A stretch of 64,000 bases of DNA from Sinorhizobium fredii USDA 257 (GTDB lineage: Bacteria > Pseudomonadota > Alphaproteobacteria > Rhizobiales > Rhizobiaceae), in contig NC_018000.1 in the NCBI RefSeq assembly GCF_000265205.3, positions 124,001 to 188,000 on the forward strand. Reading direction: 5' to 3'. This document shows, piece by piece, positions 8,423-17,948 of the stretch. Numbering within the stretch: position 1 is the first letter of the stretch; every line of letters begins with the position of its first letter. Made by a program: the position numbers and the translations under genes. Under the pieces are notes generated by a model. That model was given only the letters and a program-made list of their open reading frames with translations. It had not been told where the DNA came from and did no database searches.

Positions 8423-8453
8423 CCTGAGGAAGCCGGTCACCTGAGGAAGCCGG
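8423..8453. repeat. Tandem duplication CCTGAGGAAGCCGG spanning the ppk2 stop codon
   Basis: The 14-mer at 8423-8436 recurs at 8440-8453 with a 17-base period. The right copy encodes the last codons of ppk2 (reading minus) and the left copy lies just past its stop codon, so the 3' end of the gene has been duplicated into the short convergent intergenic region. Confidence 0.8.
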
Positions 8454-9339
8454 GTCCGGAGCCGATGATCTTGTCGTCCACCTTGCCGATCGCCGCCTTG
8501 TCCTTGCCGTCGTAATCAAGCTTCGTCAGCATGTGGCGGATCAGGTTGATTCTGGCGCGGCGCTTGTCATTGCCGCGGATGACGGTCCACGGCGCATGGT
8601 CCGTATGCGTTTCCTTCAGCATCCGGTCGCGCTTCTCGGTGTAGTCGTCCCATTTCCCGAGCGCCGCAATGTCCATCGGCGATAGCTTCCAGATCTTCAA
8701 CGGATCATGCCGGCGGTCGTGAAACCGCTTCAACTGCATTTCCCGGCCGATATTGAGCCAGAATTTGAAAAGCTGGATGCCCTCGTTGACGATCATCTTC
8801 TCGAAACGCGGCGTCTCCTTGAGAAAATGCTCGTATTGCTCCGGCGTGCAGAAGCCCATCACCGGCTCCACGCCGGCACGGTTGTACCAGGACCGATCGA
8901 AGAGAACGAATTCGCCGGCCGTCGGCAAAGTCGAGACATAACGCTGGAAATACCACTGCCCGCGCTCGGTCTCGGTGGGTTTGGTGAGCGCCACGACGCG
9001 CGCGGAACGGGGATTCATATAGGCCGTCGTCGCATGGATGGCGCCGCCCTTGCCGGCCGCATCGCGCCCCTCGAACACGGCCATGACGCGCTTGCCGGTC
9101 GCCTGCATCCAGAACTGCACCTTGACGAGCTCGATCTGTAATTTCGTCAGCGTTTCCTCGTATTCCTCCTCGCCGAGCTTCTTCTCATAAGGATAGTCGT
9201 CGGAGGAAAAGGCTTCGTCGTCGATCCACTTCTGCAGTTCCGGATTGTCGATATCGAACACCCGGGTCTTGCCGCCGATCGCAAGCTCGACCGCCCGGCT
9301 TCCCGGCGCGCCCGCTGTCGGTGCCTGTTCGAGAGCCAT
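8437..9339 (-). CDS. ppk2: Polyphosphate kinase 2 (PPK2)
   Basis: Transfers phosphate between polyphosphate and nucleoside diphosphates; S. meliloti SMc02148 of this family has been characterised as an NDP-phosphorylating enzyme. The 300-residue, single-domain length fits class I PPK2. Walker A is [11 protein letters not shown] (about residues 89-99) and Walker B with the lid is [13 protein letters not shown] (about 148-160). Its position next to phoR and the pst-pho genes fits a role in phosphate storage, although no PHO box is seen directly upstream. It is transcribed divergently from phoR, with a dispersed palindromic repeat in the intergenic space. Confidence 0.95.
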   Translation of the reverse strand: MALEQAPTAGAPGSRAVELAIGGKTRVFDIDNPELQKWIDDEAFSSDDYPYEKKLGEEEYEETLTKLQIELVKVQFWMQATGKRVMAVFEGRDAAGKGGAIHATTAYMNPRSARVVALTKPTETERGQWYFQRYVSTLPTAGEFVLFDRSWYNRAGVEPVMGFCTPEQYEHFLKETPRFEKMIVNEGIQLFKFWLNIGREMQLKRFHDRRHDPLKIWKLSPMDIAALGKWDDYTEKRDRMLKETHTDHAPWTVIRGNDKRRARINLIRHMLTKLDYDGKDKAAIGKVDDKIIGSGPGFLR

Positions 9340-9368
9340 ATGCCTTCCTCCCGCTGACGTGGATTTCG

Positions 9369-9424
9369 CTACAACGCCGTGCGTCTTTTCAGACCCACGA
9401 GGGTCGCCGTAGCACTTTGGATGC
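9369..9424. repeat. Sinorhizobium-type dispersed palindromic repeat, copy 1
   Basis: Nested inverted repeat: CTACAACG at 9369-9376 pairs imperfectly with CGCCGTAG at 9405-9412, enclosing GTGCGTC/GACCCAC, followed by CACTTTGGATGCAG-like sequence. It is homologous, in opposite orientation, to 25655-25713. Such abundant intergenic palindromes are familiar in Sinorhizobium genomes. Confidence 0.8.
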
Positions 9425-9597
9425 AGTGGAGGAGGCCATAATTACATTGCAGATTCAAGCATGTCGTGAAAATCATGTCATGAAGCGCCGCTATCCCCTC
9501 GTGGCCGGAGCGGGTGGGCCGGAATGCTGATTCGATTTCCGGCCGGGACCTCTCCACCTTCGGGCGTGAAGTTCCTTATGGTTCGGGAGGCGGCAAA

Positions 9598-10857
9598 TTG
9601 GACAACGAGGGCATCGTCTTGGATAGCGCGAAGGTGTTCTGGCAGGGCCTCAAGCCGAAGCTGAAGGCAGAGCGCGGGATTCTCGGCCTTTCCATCGTGC
9701 TTGCCGTCCTCGCCGCCCTTGCCGGTATCCATGTCCTGGCCGTGCTTCCCTTCTGGATTGTCCTGGTGGCGGCCCTTCTCAAACGACGTGCGCCATCGGT
9801 AGAGCCGGTGCCAGAGGCAGTGCCGAGGGTAACGGAGAAGCGGCCGGACCCGCTGATCCCCGTGCTGAACGCGCTCGATATGCCGGTGCTCGTCATCGCC
9901 GCGGACGAAACCGTCCTTTTCCAGAATGCCGCCGCCGAGAAGGCGTTCGGCACAATTCCCCCGGAAAGCTACCTTTCTGCGCGCGTCCGCTCCCCCGGTA
10001 TACTCGACATGGTGCGCGAGACCATCGCGACGGGCAAGATCAATCAGATCGAGCATTCGGAACGGTTGCCTTCGGACGCGGTCTATGTGGTCCGAGTGGC
10101 TCCGGCGGATGTCGGCGGCGAGGTTCCCAGCGGCCGCGTTTTCCTGCTGACCTATCGCGACATCTCGCAGACCCGCCGCATTGACCGGATGCGATCCGAC
10201 TTTGTCGCCAATGCCAGCCACGAGCTGCGCACGCCGCTCGCTTCGCTGCGCGGCTTCATCGAGACGCTGGAAGGGCCGGCGAAGAACGACACGAAGGCGC
10301 AGCAGAAATTCTTCGGCATCATGCATGAGCAGGTGACCCGCATGAGCCGCCTTGTCGATGATCTCCTATCTCTGTCGCGGCTGGAATTGAAGTCGCACAT
10401 CGCCCCGGAAGACACCGTCGATCTGGTGCCGCTGCTCGGGCATGTGCGCGACAGCCTTGCGCCGCTGGCAAGCGATCTCGACGTCACTATCTCGCTCGAC
10501 GTGCCAGAGGAGCCGGTCTTCGTCCAGGGCGATCGCGACGAGCTGATCGAGGTCTTCGAGAACCTCATCGAGAACGCCTGCAAATATGGCCAGGAAGGCA
10601 AGAAGGTCGACGTGCGGCTGACGGGCTATGGGGGCCAAGCGGAGATAGCGGTCATCGATTACGGTCCTGGCATCCCCGCCGAGCATGTGCCGCGGATCAC
10701 CGAGCGTTTCTACCGGGTCAATGTGGAGGCGAGCCGGTCGAAAAAGGGGACTGGGCTCGGGCTTGCCATCGTCAAGCATATACTGACCCGCCACCGTGCC
10801 CGCCTGGTCATTCAATCGGAGGTCGGCAAGGGCACCGTCTTCACGGTCCGCTTCTGA
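9598..10857 (+). CDS. phoR: Phosphate regulon sensor histidine kinase PhoR
   Basis: Membrane sensor kinase that phosphorylates PhoB under phosphate limitation. The TTG at 9598 is chosen because GGGAGG lies 7 bases upstream, giving 419 residues. N-terminal hydrophobic segments (about 25-60) are followed by a PAS domain (about 80-180), HisKA with the acceptor His208 in SHELRTPLASLRGF, and a HATPase with ENLIENACKYG, DYGPGIP and KGTGLGLAI. It lies directly upstream of pstS and the phosphate transport operon, whose last gene encodes its cognate regulator. No PHO box was found in front of phoR itself. Confidence 0.93.
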   Translation: MDNEGIVLDSAKVFWQGLKPKLKAERGILGLSIVLAVLAALAGIHVLAVLPFWIVLVAALLKRRAPSVEPVPEAVPRVTEKRPDPLIPVLNALDMPVLVIAADETVLFQNAAAEKAFGTIPPESYLSARVRSPGILDMVRETIATGKINQIEHSERLPSDAVYVVRVAPADVGGEVPSGRVFLLTYRDISQTRRIDRMRSDFVANASHELRTPLASLRGFIETLEGPAKNDTKAQQKFFGIMHEQVTRMSRLVDDLLSLSRLELKSHIAPEDTVDLVPLLGHVRDSLAPLASDLDVTISLDVPEEPVFVQGDRDELIEVFENLIENACKYGQEGKKVDVRLTGYGGQAEIAVIDYGPGIPAEHVPRITERFYRVNVEASRSKKGTGLGLAIVKHILTRHRARLVIQSEVGKGTVFTVRF

Positions 10858-10917
10858 CACAAAAGTGGTGCTACGCTGCGGCGGACCTGAATCTCGTTGC
10901 ATCTTCAATGACATAGA

Positions 10918-10935
10918 CTGTCATAAATGTTTCAT
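10918..10935 (+). promoter_or_regulatory. PHO box upstream of pstS
   Basis: CTGTCATAAATGTTTCAT fits the 7+4+7 direct-repeat pattern of a PhoB site, with CTGTCAT as a perfect first half. It lies 114 bases before the pstS start in the phoR-pstS gap. A TTGACA hexamer at 10940-10945 follows, but no well-spaced -10 box was identified. Confidence 0.8.
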
Positions 10936-11049
10936 CGAATTGACATAAAACCTGTAGCCATCGGCGGCTAACTAGGGCGGCCGATCAGACGGCGAAGAGA
11001 GCGCTGGATCCTTAGCGCACCAACACGAGCCCATTCCGGGAGAACATCA

Positions 11050-12084
11050 ATGAAAGTCCTTAAACTCACTGTAGCGGCGCTGGTTGCATCCGCCGCTTTC
11101 GCGGGCGCCGCAGCAGCTCGCGACCAGATCCAGGTCGCTGGCTCCTCGACCGTTCTTCCCTACGCAAAGATCGTCGCCGAGACCTTCGGCGAGACGTTCC
11201 CGGACTTCAAGACCCCGGTCGTCGAGTCCGGCGGCTCTTCCGCCGGTCTGAAGGAATTCTGCAAGGGCGTCGGCGAAGACACGATCGACATTGCCAACTC
11301 CTCGCGCAAGATCAAGGACAGCGAAGTCGAGGCCTGCAAGGCAGCCGGCGTCACCGAGATCCAGGAAGTCAAGATCGGTTATGACGGTATCGTTTTCGCG
11401 ACGGATGCCGGCAATGCCGACCTCGCCCTGAAGCCGGAACACCTCTACAAGGCTCTGGCCGCTGAAGTCGTCGTCGACGGCAAGCTCGTTGCCAACCCCT
11501 ACAAGAAGTGGTCGGAAGTCGACGCTTCGCTTCCGGACGCCGAAATCGCCGCCTTCATTCCTGGCCAAAAGCACGGCACGCGCGAAGTCTTCGAGGAGAA
11601 GATCCTTGCTGAGGGCTGCAAGGAAGCCGGCGCCAAGGATGTCATCAAGGCTGCGGTCAGCGATGCGAAGGAACAGCTCAGCAAGTGCGTTGCTGTCCGC
11701 AAGGACGGCATGGCTGTCGACATCGACGGCGACTACACCGAAACGCTCGCCCGTATTGCCTCCAACAAGAGCGGTATCGGCGTGTTCGGTCTTTCGTTCT
11801 ACGAAAACAATGCCGACAAGCTGAAGGTCGCGACCGTCAACGGCGTCGTTCCCTCGACCGAAACGATCGCCTCGGGCGAATATCCGGTTTCCCGCCCGCT
11901 GTTCTTCTACGTCAAGAAGGCGCATATGGGCGTTGTTCCGGGCCTCAAGGAATACGTCGAGTTCTTCATCGACGATCAGATGATCGGCCCAGACAGCCCG
12001 CTCGCCGAATACGGCCTGGTTGCTGCTCCGGATGCCGAGCGTGAAGAAATCCGCAAGGCTTTCGAAGCCGGCAACATGCTCTAA
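11050..12084 (+). CDS. pstS: Periplasmic phosphate-binding protein PstS
   Basis: Binds inorganic phosphate in the periplasm and delivers it to PstCA. It has 344 residues with a clear Sec signal peptide (about 1-23, ending AAA-RDQ). The phosphate-binding loop AGSSTVLPYA follows immediately after the signal peptide, and GHGT-type contacts are represented by GQKHGTREV. A conserved-looking SGGSSAG segment is also visible. The ATG follows GGGAGAACATC. It is the first gene of the operon downstream of the PHO box. The coding sequence has a very clean, highly-expressed-gene codon pattern. Confidence 0.95.
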   Translation: MKVLKLTVAALVASAAFAGAAAARDQIQVAGSSTVLPYAKIVAETFGETFPDFKTPVVESGGSSAGLKEFCKGVGEDTIDIANSSRKIKDSEVEACKAAGVTEIQEVKIGYDGIVFATDAGNADLALKPEHLYKALAAEVVVDGKLVANPYKKWSEVDASLPDAEIAAFIPGQKHGTREVFEEKILAEGCKEAGAKDVIKAAVSDAKEQLSKCVAVRKDGMAVDIDGDYTETLARIASNKSGIGVFGLSFYENNADKLKVATVNGVVPSTETIASGEYPVSRPLFFYVKKAHMGVVPGLKEYVEFFIDDQMIGPDSPLAEYGLVAAPDAEREEIRKAFEAGNML

Positions 12085-12180
12085 TCAAGACACGCCCCGG
12101 CGCGACCTTGCGTTGCGCCGGGGCACGCATTCATCCGATTTGCCGGTGGCCAGGGCGGTCTTTGCCGCGGAGACGTGCCG

Positions 12181-13665
12181 ATGAGTACTTCGCTCCTTCT
12201 TTTGATCATAGCTTTGATTGGTTTCCTTGCTTATTTTGCCGGCCGTGCGCGCTCGCTCGCGCAGTCCGGCGGTAAATTCTCGGACCTGCATTCCCTGCCC
12301 GGCTACCATGGCAGCTATGTCGCCATATGGGCGATGTTGCCGGCGGCACTTGTGCTTGCCGCGTGGCTGATCGCTTCACCGCTTTACATCGATTCCAGTG
12401 TCCGCTCGTCTCTTCCCGAGACGGTAAAGAGCCAGGGCGCGGCAACGGTTCAACTCGCGCTCGGGCAGGTGAAATCGGTGGCCGGCGGTCTCCTCCGCCT
12501 GGACGCCCCCGAAGTCGCCGCGCTTGAAAATGGCTCGGCCAACCTGCGCGAAACGCTTGCCGCCAAGGGCGTAGCGCTGGCAGGCGAAGGCGAGCCGTAC
12601 ATGATCGAGGCTGCGCAGCAATTCAACGCCATGCGGAGCTACAGTCGCTGGCTGATGAGCGCGGTCGTGCTGCTCGTTGCCGTTGCTGGCGGTGTGTACG
12701 CCATCCGCAACATCACCACCCGCTTCCGCGCCCGCAATCAGGTGGAGCGCGTGATGCTCGCTTCGCTGATCGTTGCCTCGTCGATCGCCATTCTCACCAC
12801 CATTGGTATCGTCGCTTCGATGTTGTCGGAGGCGGGCCGCTTCTTCAGCATGGTGTCGCCCTTCGAGTTCTTCTTCGGCACGGTATGGGACCCTCGTTTC
12901 GCGGCAGCCGGCAGCGGCGGCGCTTCGGGCCAGTTCGGCCTCCTGCCGCTTCTCGGAGGCACGCTCTATATCGCCTTCGTCGCCATGCTGTTTGCAGTAC
13001 CCATTGGTCTTTTCGCGGCGATATACATGGCCGAGTACGCAAGCCCGCGGCTGCGTTCGACGGCGAAGCCGCTCCTCGAAGTGCTCGCCGGCATCCCGAC
13101 GATCGTCTACGGCTTCTTTGCGCTCGTCACGGTCGGACCGTTCCTGCGCGATATCTCGACGCAACTGAACGGCCTCCTGACCGGCAACTACCAGAACTTC
13201 ATCCAGGCGCAGAGCGTACTGACGGCCGGCATCGTCATGGGCATCATGCTGATACCTTTCGTCTCGTCGCTCTCCGACGATATCATCACGCAGGTTCCGC
13301 GCGCATTGCGGGACGGCTCGCTCGGTCTTGGAGCGACGCGTTCGGAGACGGTGAAGAAGGTCATCCTGCCCGCCGCCCTGCCTGGCATTGTCGGTGCGCT
13401 GCTGCTGACGGCATCCCGCGCGGTTGGAGAGACGATGATCGTCGTGCTTGCAGCGGGCGTGGCGGCGCGCATGCAACTCACGCCTTTCGAGCCGATGACG
13501 ACGGTAACGGTGAAGATCGTTCACCAGCTGACGGGTGACCTGGAGTTCACGTCGCCCCAGACCTTGGTCGCCTTCGCGCTCGGCATCACGCTCTTCGTAA
13601 TCACGCTCTGCCTCAACATCTACGCGCTCTATATCGTGCGCAAATACCGGGAACAGTACGAATGA
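12181..13665 (+). CDS. pstC: Phosphate ABC transporter permease PstC
   Basis: Inner-membrane permease subunit of the high-affinity phosphate transporter. It has 494 residues, the long alphaproteobacterial form, with an N-terminal extension carrying extra membrane segments and a periplasmic loop before the core permease domain (about 250-490). The EAA-type cytoplasmic loop is visible around LRDGSLGLGATRSETVKKVI. ATG 12181 was preferred to GTG 12175 because of the CGGAGA upstream. The frame is intact over its full length; S. meliloti strain 1021 is known to carry a 1-bp pstC deletion, which is not present here. Its stop overlaps the pstA start (ATGA). Confidence 0.95.
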   Translation: MSTSLLLLIIALIGFLAYFAGRARSLAQSGGKFSDLHSLPGYHGSYVAIWAMLPAALVLAAWLIASPLYIDSSVRSSLPETVKSQGAATVQLALGQVKSVAGGLLRLDAPEVAALENGSANLRETLAAKGVALAGEGEPYMIEAAQQFNAMRSYSRWLMSAVVLLVAVAGGVYAIRNITTRFRARNQVERVMLASLIVASSIAILTTIGIVASMLSEAGRFFSMVSPFEFFFGTVWDPRFAAAGSGGASGQFGLLPLLGGTLYIAFVAMLFAVPIGLFAAIYMAEYASPRLRSTAKPLLEVLAGIPTIVYGFFALVTVGPFLRDISTQLNGLLTGNYQNFIQAQSVLTAGIVMGIMLIPFVSSLSDDIITQVPRALRDGSLGLGATRSETVKKVILPAALPGIVGALLLTASRAVGETMIVVLAAGVAARMQLTPFEPMTTVTVKIVHQLTGDLEFTSPQTLVAFALGITLFVITLCLNIYALYIVRKYREQYE

Positions 13666-14984
13666 CCGACCTTGCTTCCCCGACGGTAAGGGTCTCCACC
13701 CGTCCTGCCGAAACCCGCCGCGACATCGGTATCAAGCGCCGCTATGCTGCCGAGCGCCGTTTCCGGGCCTATGGCATCAGCGCCATCGTCCTCGGTCTGT
13801 TCTTCCTCGCGCTCCTCGTCTCGACGGTCGTCTCGAATGGCTACACGGCATTCCTGCAGACGACGATCACGCTGCCGATCGAGTTTTCCGAAAAGGTCAT
13901 CGATCCTAAGAACGAGCGCTCGACCGACGCCAAGCAGTTGATGACGGCCAACTATCCGTTGCTCGTCCGCGATGCGCTCGTCAAGCAACTCGGGCTCGAC
14001 GCGAAAAAGCGGCCTCTGGTCAAGCAGGCGACCGACATGATCTCCGCCAGCGCCCGCACGCAATTGCGCAACATGGTCGTCGCCGATCCGTCGATCATCG
14101 GCAAGACGGTGCCGGTGACGCTGCTTGCCGAGGCGAACATCGATTCCGCTTTCAAGGGCCAGATCGATCTCTCGGTCGCTGAGACCAACCGCAAGGTCAA
14201 GGACCAGCAGGTTGCCTGGATGAACGAGCTCGCCGATGCGGGCGTACTCAAGAAGAGCTTCAACACGGGTATCTTTGCCTTCGGCGCATCGAGCCGTCCT
14301 GAAGCGGCGGGCGTTGGCGTCGCCCTGATCGGCTCCCTCTACATGATGCTGATCGTCCTGGTCCTGTCGCTGCCGATCGGCGTCGCCGCCTCGATCTATC
14401 TCGAGGAATTCGCGCCGAAGAACCGGCTCACCGACCTGATCGAGGTCAATATCAACAATCTCGCCGCGGTGCCCTCGATCGTCTACGGCCTTCTCGGACT
14501 CGCCGTCTTCATAAACTTTGCCGGCATGCCGCGATCGGCCGCGCTCGTCGGCGGTTTCGTCCTGACCTTGATGACGCTGCCGACGATCATCATCGCCACA
14601 CGCGCCGCCCTGAAGGCCGTGCCGCCGTCAATCCGTTCCGCTGCGCTCGGTCTCGGCGCATCGAAGATGCAGACGATTTTCCACCACGTGCTGCCGCTTG
14701 CCATGCCCGGCATCCTGACCGGAACGATCATCGGCCTTGCGCACGCCCTCGGCGAAACCGCGCCGCTGCTCTTGATCGGCATGGTCGCCTTCGTGGTCGA
14801 TTTTCCGGGATCGCCGCTGGAGCCGTCCACGGCGCTGCCGGTGCAAATCTACATGTGGGCGAACGAGGCGGAGCGCGCCTTTGTCGAGCGCACATCCGGG
14901 GCGATCATCATTCTTCTGATCTTCCTCGTCTTCATGAACCTGGGCGCAATTCTCTTGCGGCGCCGCTTTGAGCGCCGCTGGTAG
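13662..14984 (+). CDS. pstA: Phosphate ABC transporter permease PstA
   Basis: Second permease subunit, 440 residues, partner of PstC. It has one N-terminal membrane segment (about 38-60), a large periplasmic region and a C-terminal core permease domain (about 215-435). The ABC-coupling loop is [20 protein letters not shown]. The start overlaps the pstC stop by 4 bases, which points to translational coupling. The long DUF-type N-terminal extension is usual for rhizobial PstA. Confidence 0.95.
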   Translation: MTDLASPTVRVSTRPAETRRDIGIKRRYAAERRFRAYGISAIVLGLFFLALLVSTVVSNGYTAFLQTTITLPIEFSEKVIDPKNERSTDAKQLMTANYPLLVRDALVKQLGLDAKKRPLVKQATDMISASARTQLRNMVVADPSIIGKTVPVTLLAEANIDSAFKGQIDLSVAETNRKVKDQQVAWMNELADAGVLKKSFNTGIFAFGASSRPEAAGVGVALIGSLYMMLIVLVLSLPIGVAASIYLEEFAPKNRLTDLIEVNINNLAAVPSIVYGLLGLAVFINFAGMPRSAALVGGFVLTLMTLPTIIIATRAALKAVPPSIRSAALGLGASKMQTIFHHVLPLAMPGILTGTIIGLAHALGETAPLLLIGMVAFVVDFPGSPLEPSTALPVQIYMWANEAERAFVERTSGAIIILLIFLVFMNLGAILLRRRFERRW

Positions 14985-14997
14985 TGGGGTAAGGACT

Positions 14998-15813
14998 ATG
15001 AACATCATGTCGGAAGCTGCAGTCGAAAAAGCTCTGGATCAGAAAATGAATACAGTGCCCTACAAGATGATCGGCAAGGATGTGTCGGTCTATTACGGCG
15101 AGAAGCGCGCGCTCTTCGACGTCAACCTGAATATTCGCGAAAACACCGTGACGGCGCTGATCGGCCCGTCCGGCTGCGGCAAGTCGACCTTCTTGCGCAC
15201 GTTGAACCGCATGAACGATACGATCGAGAACTGCCGTGTCACCGGCCGGATCACTCTCGACGAGGACGACATCTACGATCCGTCTATCGACGTGGTGGAA
15301 CTGCGCGCCCGCGTCGGCATGGTCTTCCAGAAGCCTAATCCGTTCCCGAAGTCGATCTATGAGAACGTTTCCTACGGTCCGCGCATCCATGGTCTGGCCC
15401 GCTCGAAGGCCGATTTCGACGAGGTCGTCGAAACCAGTCTGCAGAAGGCGGGTCTGTGGAATGAGGTGAAGGATCGCCTGCAGGAGCCGGGAACCGGTCT
15501 TTCCGGCGGCCAGCAACAGCGCCTCTGCATCGCCCGTGCCGTTGCCGTCAGCCCGGAAGTGATCCTCATGGACGAGCCCTGCTCGGCCCTTGACCCGATC
15601 GCCACCGCCAAGGTGGAAGAACTCATTCATGAGCTGCGCGCGAATTTCACCATCGTCATCGTGACCCATTCGATGCAGCAGGCGGCCCGCGTCTCGCAGC
15701 GCACCGCGATGTTCCATCTCGGCAATCTCGTCGAGGAGAACGATACCGACAAGATGTTCACCAATCCGGATGACCAGCGCACCCAGGACTACATCATGGG
15801 CCGCTTCGGCTGA
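14998..15813 (+). CDS. pstB: Phosphate ABC transporter ATP-binding protein PstB
   Basis: ATPase that drives PstCA, 271 residues. Walker A is GPSGCGKST, the signature is LSGGQQQR and Walker B is [13 protein letters not shown], all intact. The phosphate-type Q loop [17 protein letters not shown] is diagnostic for PstB. ATG 14998 has GGGGTAAGG just upstream and gives the family's normal length; the open frame extends further upstream into pstA but without an RBS. Also participates with PhoU in signalling phosphate sufficiency to PhoR. Confidence 0.96.
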   Translation: MNIMSEAAVEKALDQKMNTVPYKMIGKDVSVYYGEKRALFDVNLNIRENTVTALIGPSGCGKSTFLRTLNRMNDTIENCRVTGRITLDEDDIYDPSIDVVELRARVGMVFQKPNPFPKSIYENVSYGPRIHGLARSKADFDEVVETSLQKAGLWNEVKDRLQEPGTGLSGGQQQRLCIARAVAVSPEVILMDEPCSALDPIATAKVEELIHELRANFTIVIVTHSMQQAARVSQRTAMFHLGNLVEENDTDKMFTNPDDQRTQDYIMGRFG

Positions 15814-15869
15814 TGCCGAAAGCCGTGCCCCAACGCCAACCCTGACCGCGCCTGCAAGGATCGACGATC

Positions 15870-16580
15870 ATGTCCACCCATATCACCTCCATCTATGATG
15901 AAGAGCTGAAATATCTCACGCGCCGGATTTCCGAGATGGGAGGGCTCGCCGAACAGATGGTGGCGGACTCCGTCCGAGCTCTGGTGAACTCCGACCTGGC
16001 GCTTGCCCAGAAAGTCATCTCGGATGACACCATCCTTGACGACGCCGAGCGCCAGATCGGTGAAAAGGCGATCGTTACCATCGCCAAGCGTCAGCCCATG
16101 GCCGCGGATCTCCGCGAGATCATGGGATCGATCCGGATCGCGGCCGATCTGGAGCGCGTCGGCGACCTTGGCAAGAACACCGCCAAGCGTGTCATCGCCG
16201 TTGCCGGCTCCGGCATCCCGCGCAAGCTGGCGCGCGGCCTCGAGCATCTTGCCGAACTCGCCCTGGTGCAGCTCAAGGAAGTCCTCGACGTCTACGCCTC
16301 ACGCTCGCCGGAAAAGGCAAACAGCATCCGCGAACGCGACGAGGAGATCGATGCGATCTACACGTCGCTGTTCCGCGAGCTTCTGACCTATATGATGGAA
16401 GATCCGCGCAACATCACGCCCTGCACGCATCTTCTTTTCTGCGCCAAGAACATCGAGCGCATCGGCGACCACGCGACCAACATCGCCGAGACGATCTACT
16501 ACATGGCGACGGGCGCCCAGCCGGTAGGCGAAAGGCCGAAGGACGACACGACATCGTCGCTGGGTTCCGTCACCGACTGA
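15870..16580 (+). CDS. phoU: Phosphate signalling protein PhoU
   Basis: Negative modulator linking the Pst transporter to PhoR. It has 236 residues, all-helical, with the two PhoU repeats visible from the paired E-x3-D metal-binding-like segments (RDEEIDAIY and related) and the NIERIGDHATNIAE block near the C-terminus. The first repeat carries LERVGDLGKNTAKR. It lies 56 bases after pstB and 47 bases before phoB in the same direction, as in other proteobacterial pst operons. Confidence 0.95.
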   Translation: MSTHITSIYDEELKYLTRRISEMGGLAEQMVADSVRALVNSDLALAQKVISDDTILDDAERQIGEKAIVTIAKRQPMAADLREIMGSIRIAADLERVGDLGKNTAKRVIAVAGSGIPRKLARGLEHLAELALVQLKEVLDVYASRSPEKANSIRERDEEIDAIYTSLFRELLTYMMEDPRNITPCTHLLFCAKNIERIGDHATNIAETIYYMATGAQPVGERPKDDTTSSLGSVTD

Positions 16581-16627
16581 GCCAGGCGGTCCCGAATCTA
16601 TGAATCCAGGCAAGGAGTCGTAGCTGA

Positions 16628-17311
16628 ATGTTGCCGAAGATAGCAGTTGTCGAGGACGAGGAAGCTCTAAGCGTTCTCCTGCGCTACAATCTCGAGGCCG
16701 AGGGCTTCGAGGTCGATACGATCCTTCGCGGCGACGAGGCGGAAATTCGCCTGCAGGAACGCCTGCCCGACCTTCTGATCCTTGACTGGATGCTTCCCGG
16801 CGTCTCCGGCATCGAGCTTTGCCGCCGTCTCCGGCAACGGCCGGAGACGGAACGCCTGCCGATCATCATGCTGACGGCGCGCGGCGAGGAAAGCGAGCGG
16901 GTGCGCGGGCTGGCGACCGGTGCCGACGATTACGTCGTCAAGCCGTTCTCGACGCCGGAACTGATGGCCCGGGTGAAGGCGATGCTCAGGCGGGCGAAGC
17001 CGGAGGTACTCTCGACGGTGCTTCGCTGCGGCGATATCGAGCTCGACCGCGAGACCCATCGCGTGCACCGCCGCAGCCGCGAAGTGCGGCTCGGTCCGAC
17101 GGAGTTCCGACTCCTCGAATTCCTGATGTCCTCGCCGGGCCGCGTCTTCTCCCGTTCACAGCTACTCGACGGCGTCTGGGGGCACGACATCTATGTCGAC
17201 GAACGGACCGTAGACGTCCATGTCGGCCGATTGCGCAAGGCCTTGAATTTCTCCAACATGCCCGACGTGATCAGGACCGTGCGCGGCGCCGGCTATTCGC
17301 TGGAAAGCTGA
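16628..17311 (+). CDS. phoB: Phosphate regulon response regulator PhoB
   Basis: OmpR-family response regulator of 227 residues that binds PHO boxes. The receiver has acidic pocket residues EDEE at the N-terminus, phospho-acceptor Asp53 in LILDWMLPG and the conserved Lys in YVVKPFST. The C-terminal winged helix ends with the recognition region DERTVDVHVGRLRKAL. It closes the pst-pho operon and is followed by a strong hairpin terminator shared with the convergent gcrA. Confidence 0.96.
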   Translation: MLPKIAVVEDEEALSVLLRYNLEAEGFEVDTILRGDEAEIRLQERLPDLLILDWMLPGVSGIELCRRLRQRPETERLPIIMLTARGEESERVRGLATGADDYVVKPFSTPELMARVKAMLRRAKPEVLSTVLRCGDIELDRETHRVHRRSREVRLGPTEFRLLEFLMSSPGRVFSRSQLLDGVWGHDIYVDERTVDVHVGRLRKALNFSNMPDVIRTVRGAGYSLES

Positions 17312-17321
17312 GGCTTACGCT

Positions 17322-17351
17322 GTCGTCCCAGTGCACGTCGTCCCAGTGCAC
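17322..17351. repeat. Perfect tandem duplication of GTCGTCCCAGTGCAC
   Basis: Two adjacent exact 15-base copies (17322-17336 and 17337-17351) right after phoB and before the terminator hairpin. A simple slippage-type duplication that could vary between strains. Confidence 0.9.
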
Positions 17352-17372
17352 ACTGCCGATTTCCCGAAGAGA

Positions 17373-17395
17373 GAAGGGGTCCTAAGGACCCCTTC
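17373..17395. terminator. Bidirectional hairpin between phoB and gcrA
   Basis: Perfect 10-base stem GAAGGGGTCC / GGACCCCTTC with a TAA loop, located between two convergent genes. The following tract on the plus strand (GTGCTTTCTT) is only moderately T-rich, so termination efficiency is uncertain. Confidence 0.8.
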
Positions 17396-17429
17396 GTGCT
17401 TTCTTCAGCTCTAAACCAATCGCCAACCG

Positions 17430-17948
17430 TCAGCGCATGCGGCGCCGCTCGGCCGAGGGCTGATAGGCGAGACGCGCGTGGTAGCTGCAATAGGGCGAGG
17501 CTTCCGGCGAGTCGTTGCCGCAGAAGTGAAACTCTTCCTTGAGCGGGTCGCCGATCGGCCATTTGCAGGTCCGCTCGGTGAGTTGGGTAAGCTCCAGCCG
17601 GCGCGACATCGGCACGATGATGTTCGTGTCAATGGAGAGCTCCTGCTCTGCCACCAGGTCGACGGCGACCTCTTCCTTGAGTACGGTCGCGCCGGCAGTG
17701 CGGGTGACGGTCCGGGTCACGGCGCGCGCAGCGTAGTTCGGGGCGCGCGGCGCCGAAGTCGTCCGCTTGGGGCGAGCCGTCGCGGTCGTTCCGCCGGCCT
17801 TGGCGCGGCCCGGCAGGCTCAACCGGTGAACCTTGCCGATGACCGCGTTACGACTGACGCCTCCCAGCTGCGCTGCGATCTGGCTCGCGCTCAGGCCTTC
17901 CGACCAAAGCTTCTTCAGCTTTTCCACTCGCTCGTCAGTCCAGTTCAT
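17430..17948 (-). CDS. gcrA: Cell-cycle regulator GcrA
   Basis: Alphaproteobacterial cell-cycle transcription factor that works with sigma70 at promoters carrying CcrM-methylated GANTC sites. It has 172 residues. The N-terminal helix-turn-helix starts MNWTDERVEKL and includes GVSRNAVIGKVHRL. A low-complexity linker follows, then a conserved C-terminal Cys/His segment (CKWPIG, FHFCGN, YCSYHARLAY). ATG 17948 was chosen because it begins the canonical MNWT N-terminus; an in-frame upstream extension lacks homology. The upstream region has a CtrA-like box and a cluster of GANTC sites. Confidence 0.96.
   Translation of the reverse strand: MNWTDERVEKLKKLWSEGLSASQIAAQLGGVSRNAVIGKVHRLSLPGRAKAGGTTATARPKRTTSAPRAPNYAARAVTRTVTRTAGATVLKEEVAVDLVAEQELSIDTNIIVPMSRRLELTQLTERTCKWPIGDPLKEEFHFCGNDSPEASPYCSYHARLAYQPSAERRRMR

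Noticed and set aside
9455..9480. PHO box in front of phoR
   Set aside because: TGTCGTG and TGTCATG occur but are 14 bases apart rather than the 11-base period of PhoB half-sites.
10940..10974. Sigma70 promoter for pstS (TTGACA with TAACTA)
   Set aside because: The spacing of 23 bases is too long for a normal -35/-10 pair; only the PHO box is reported.
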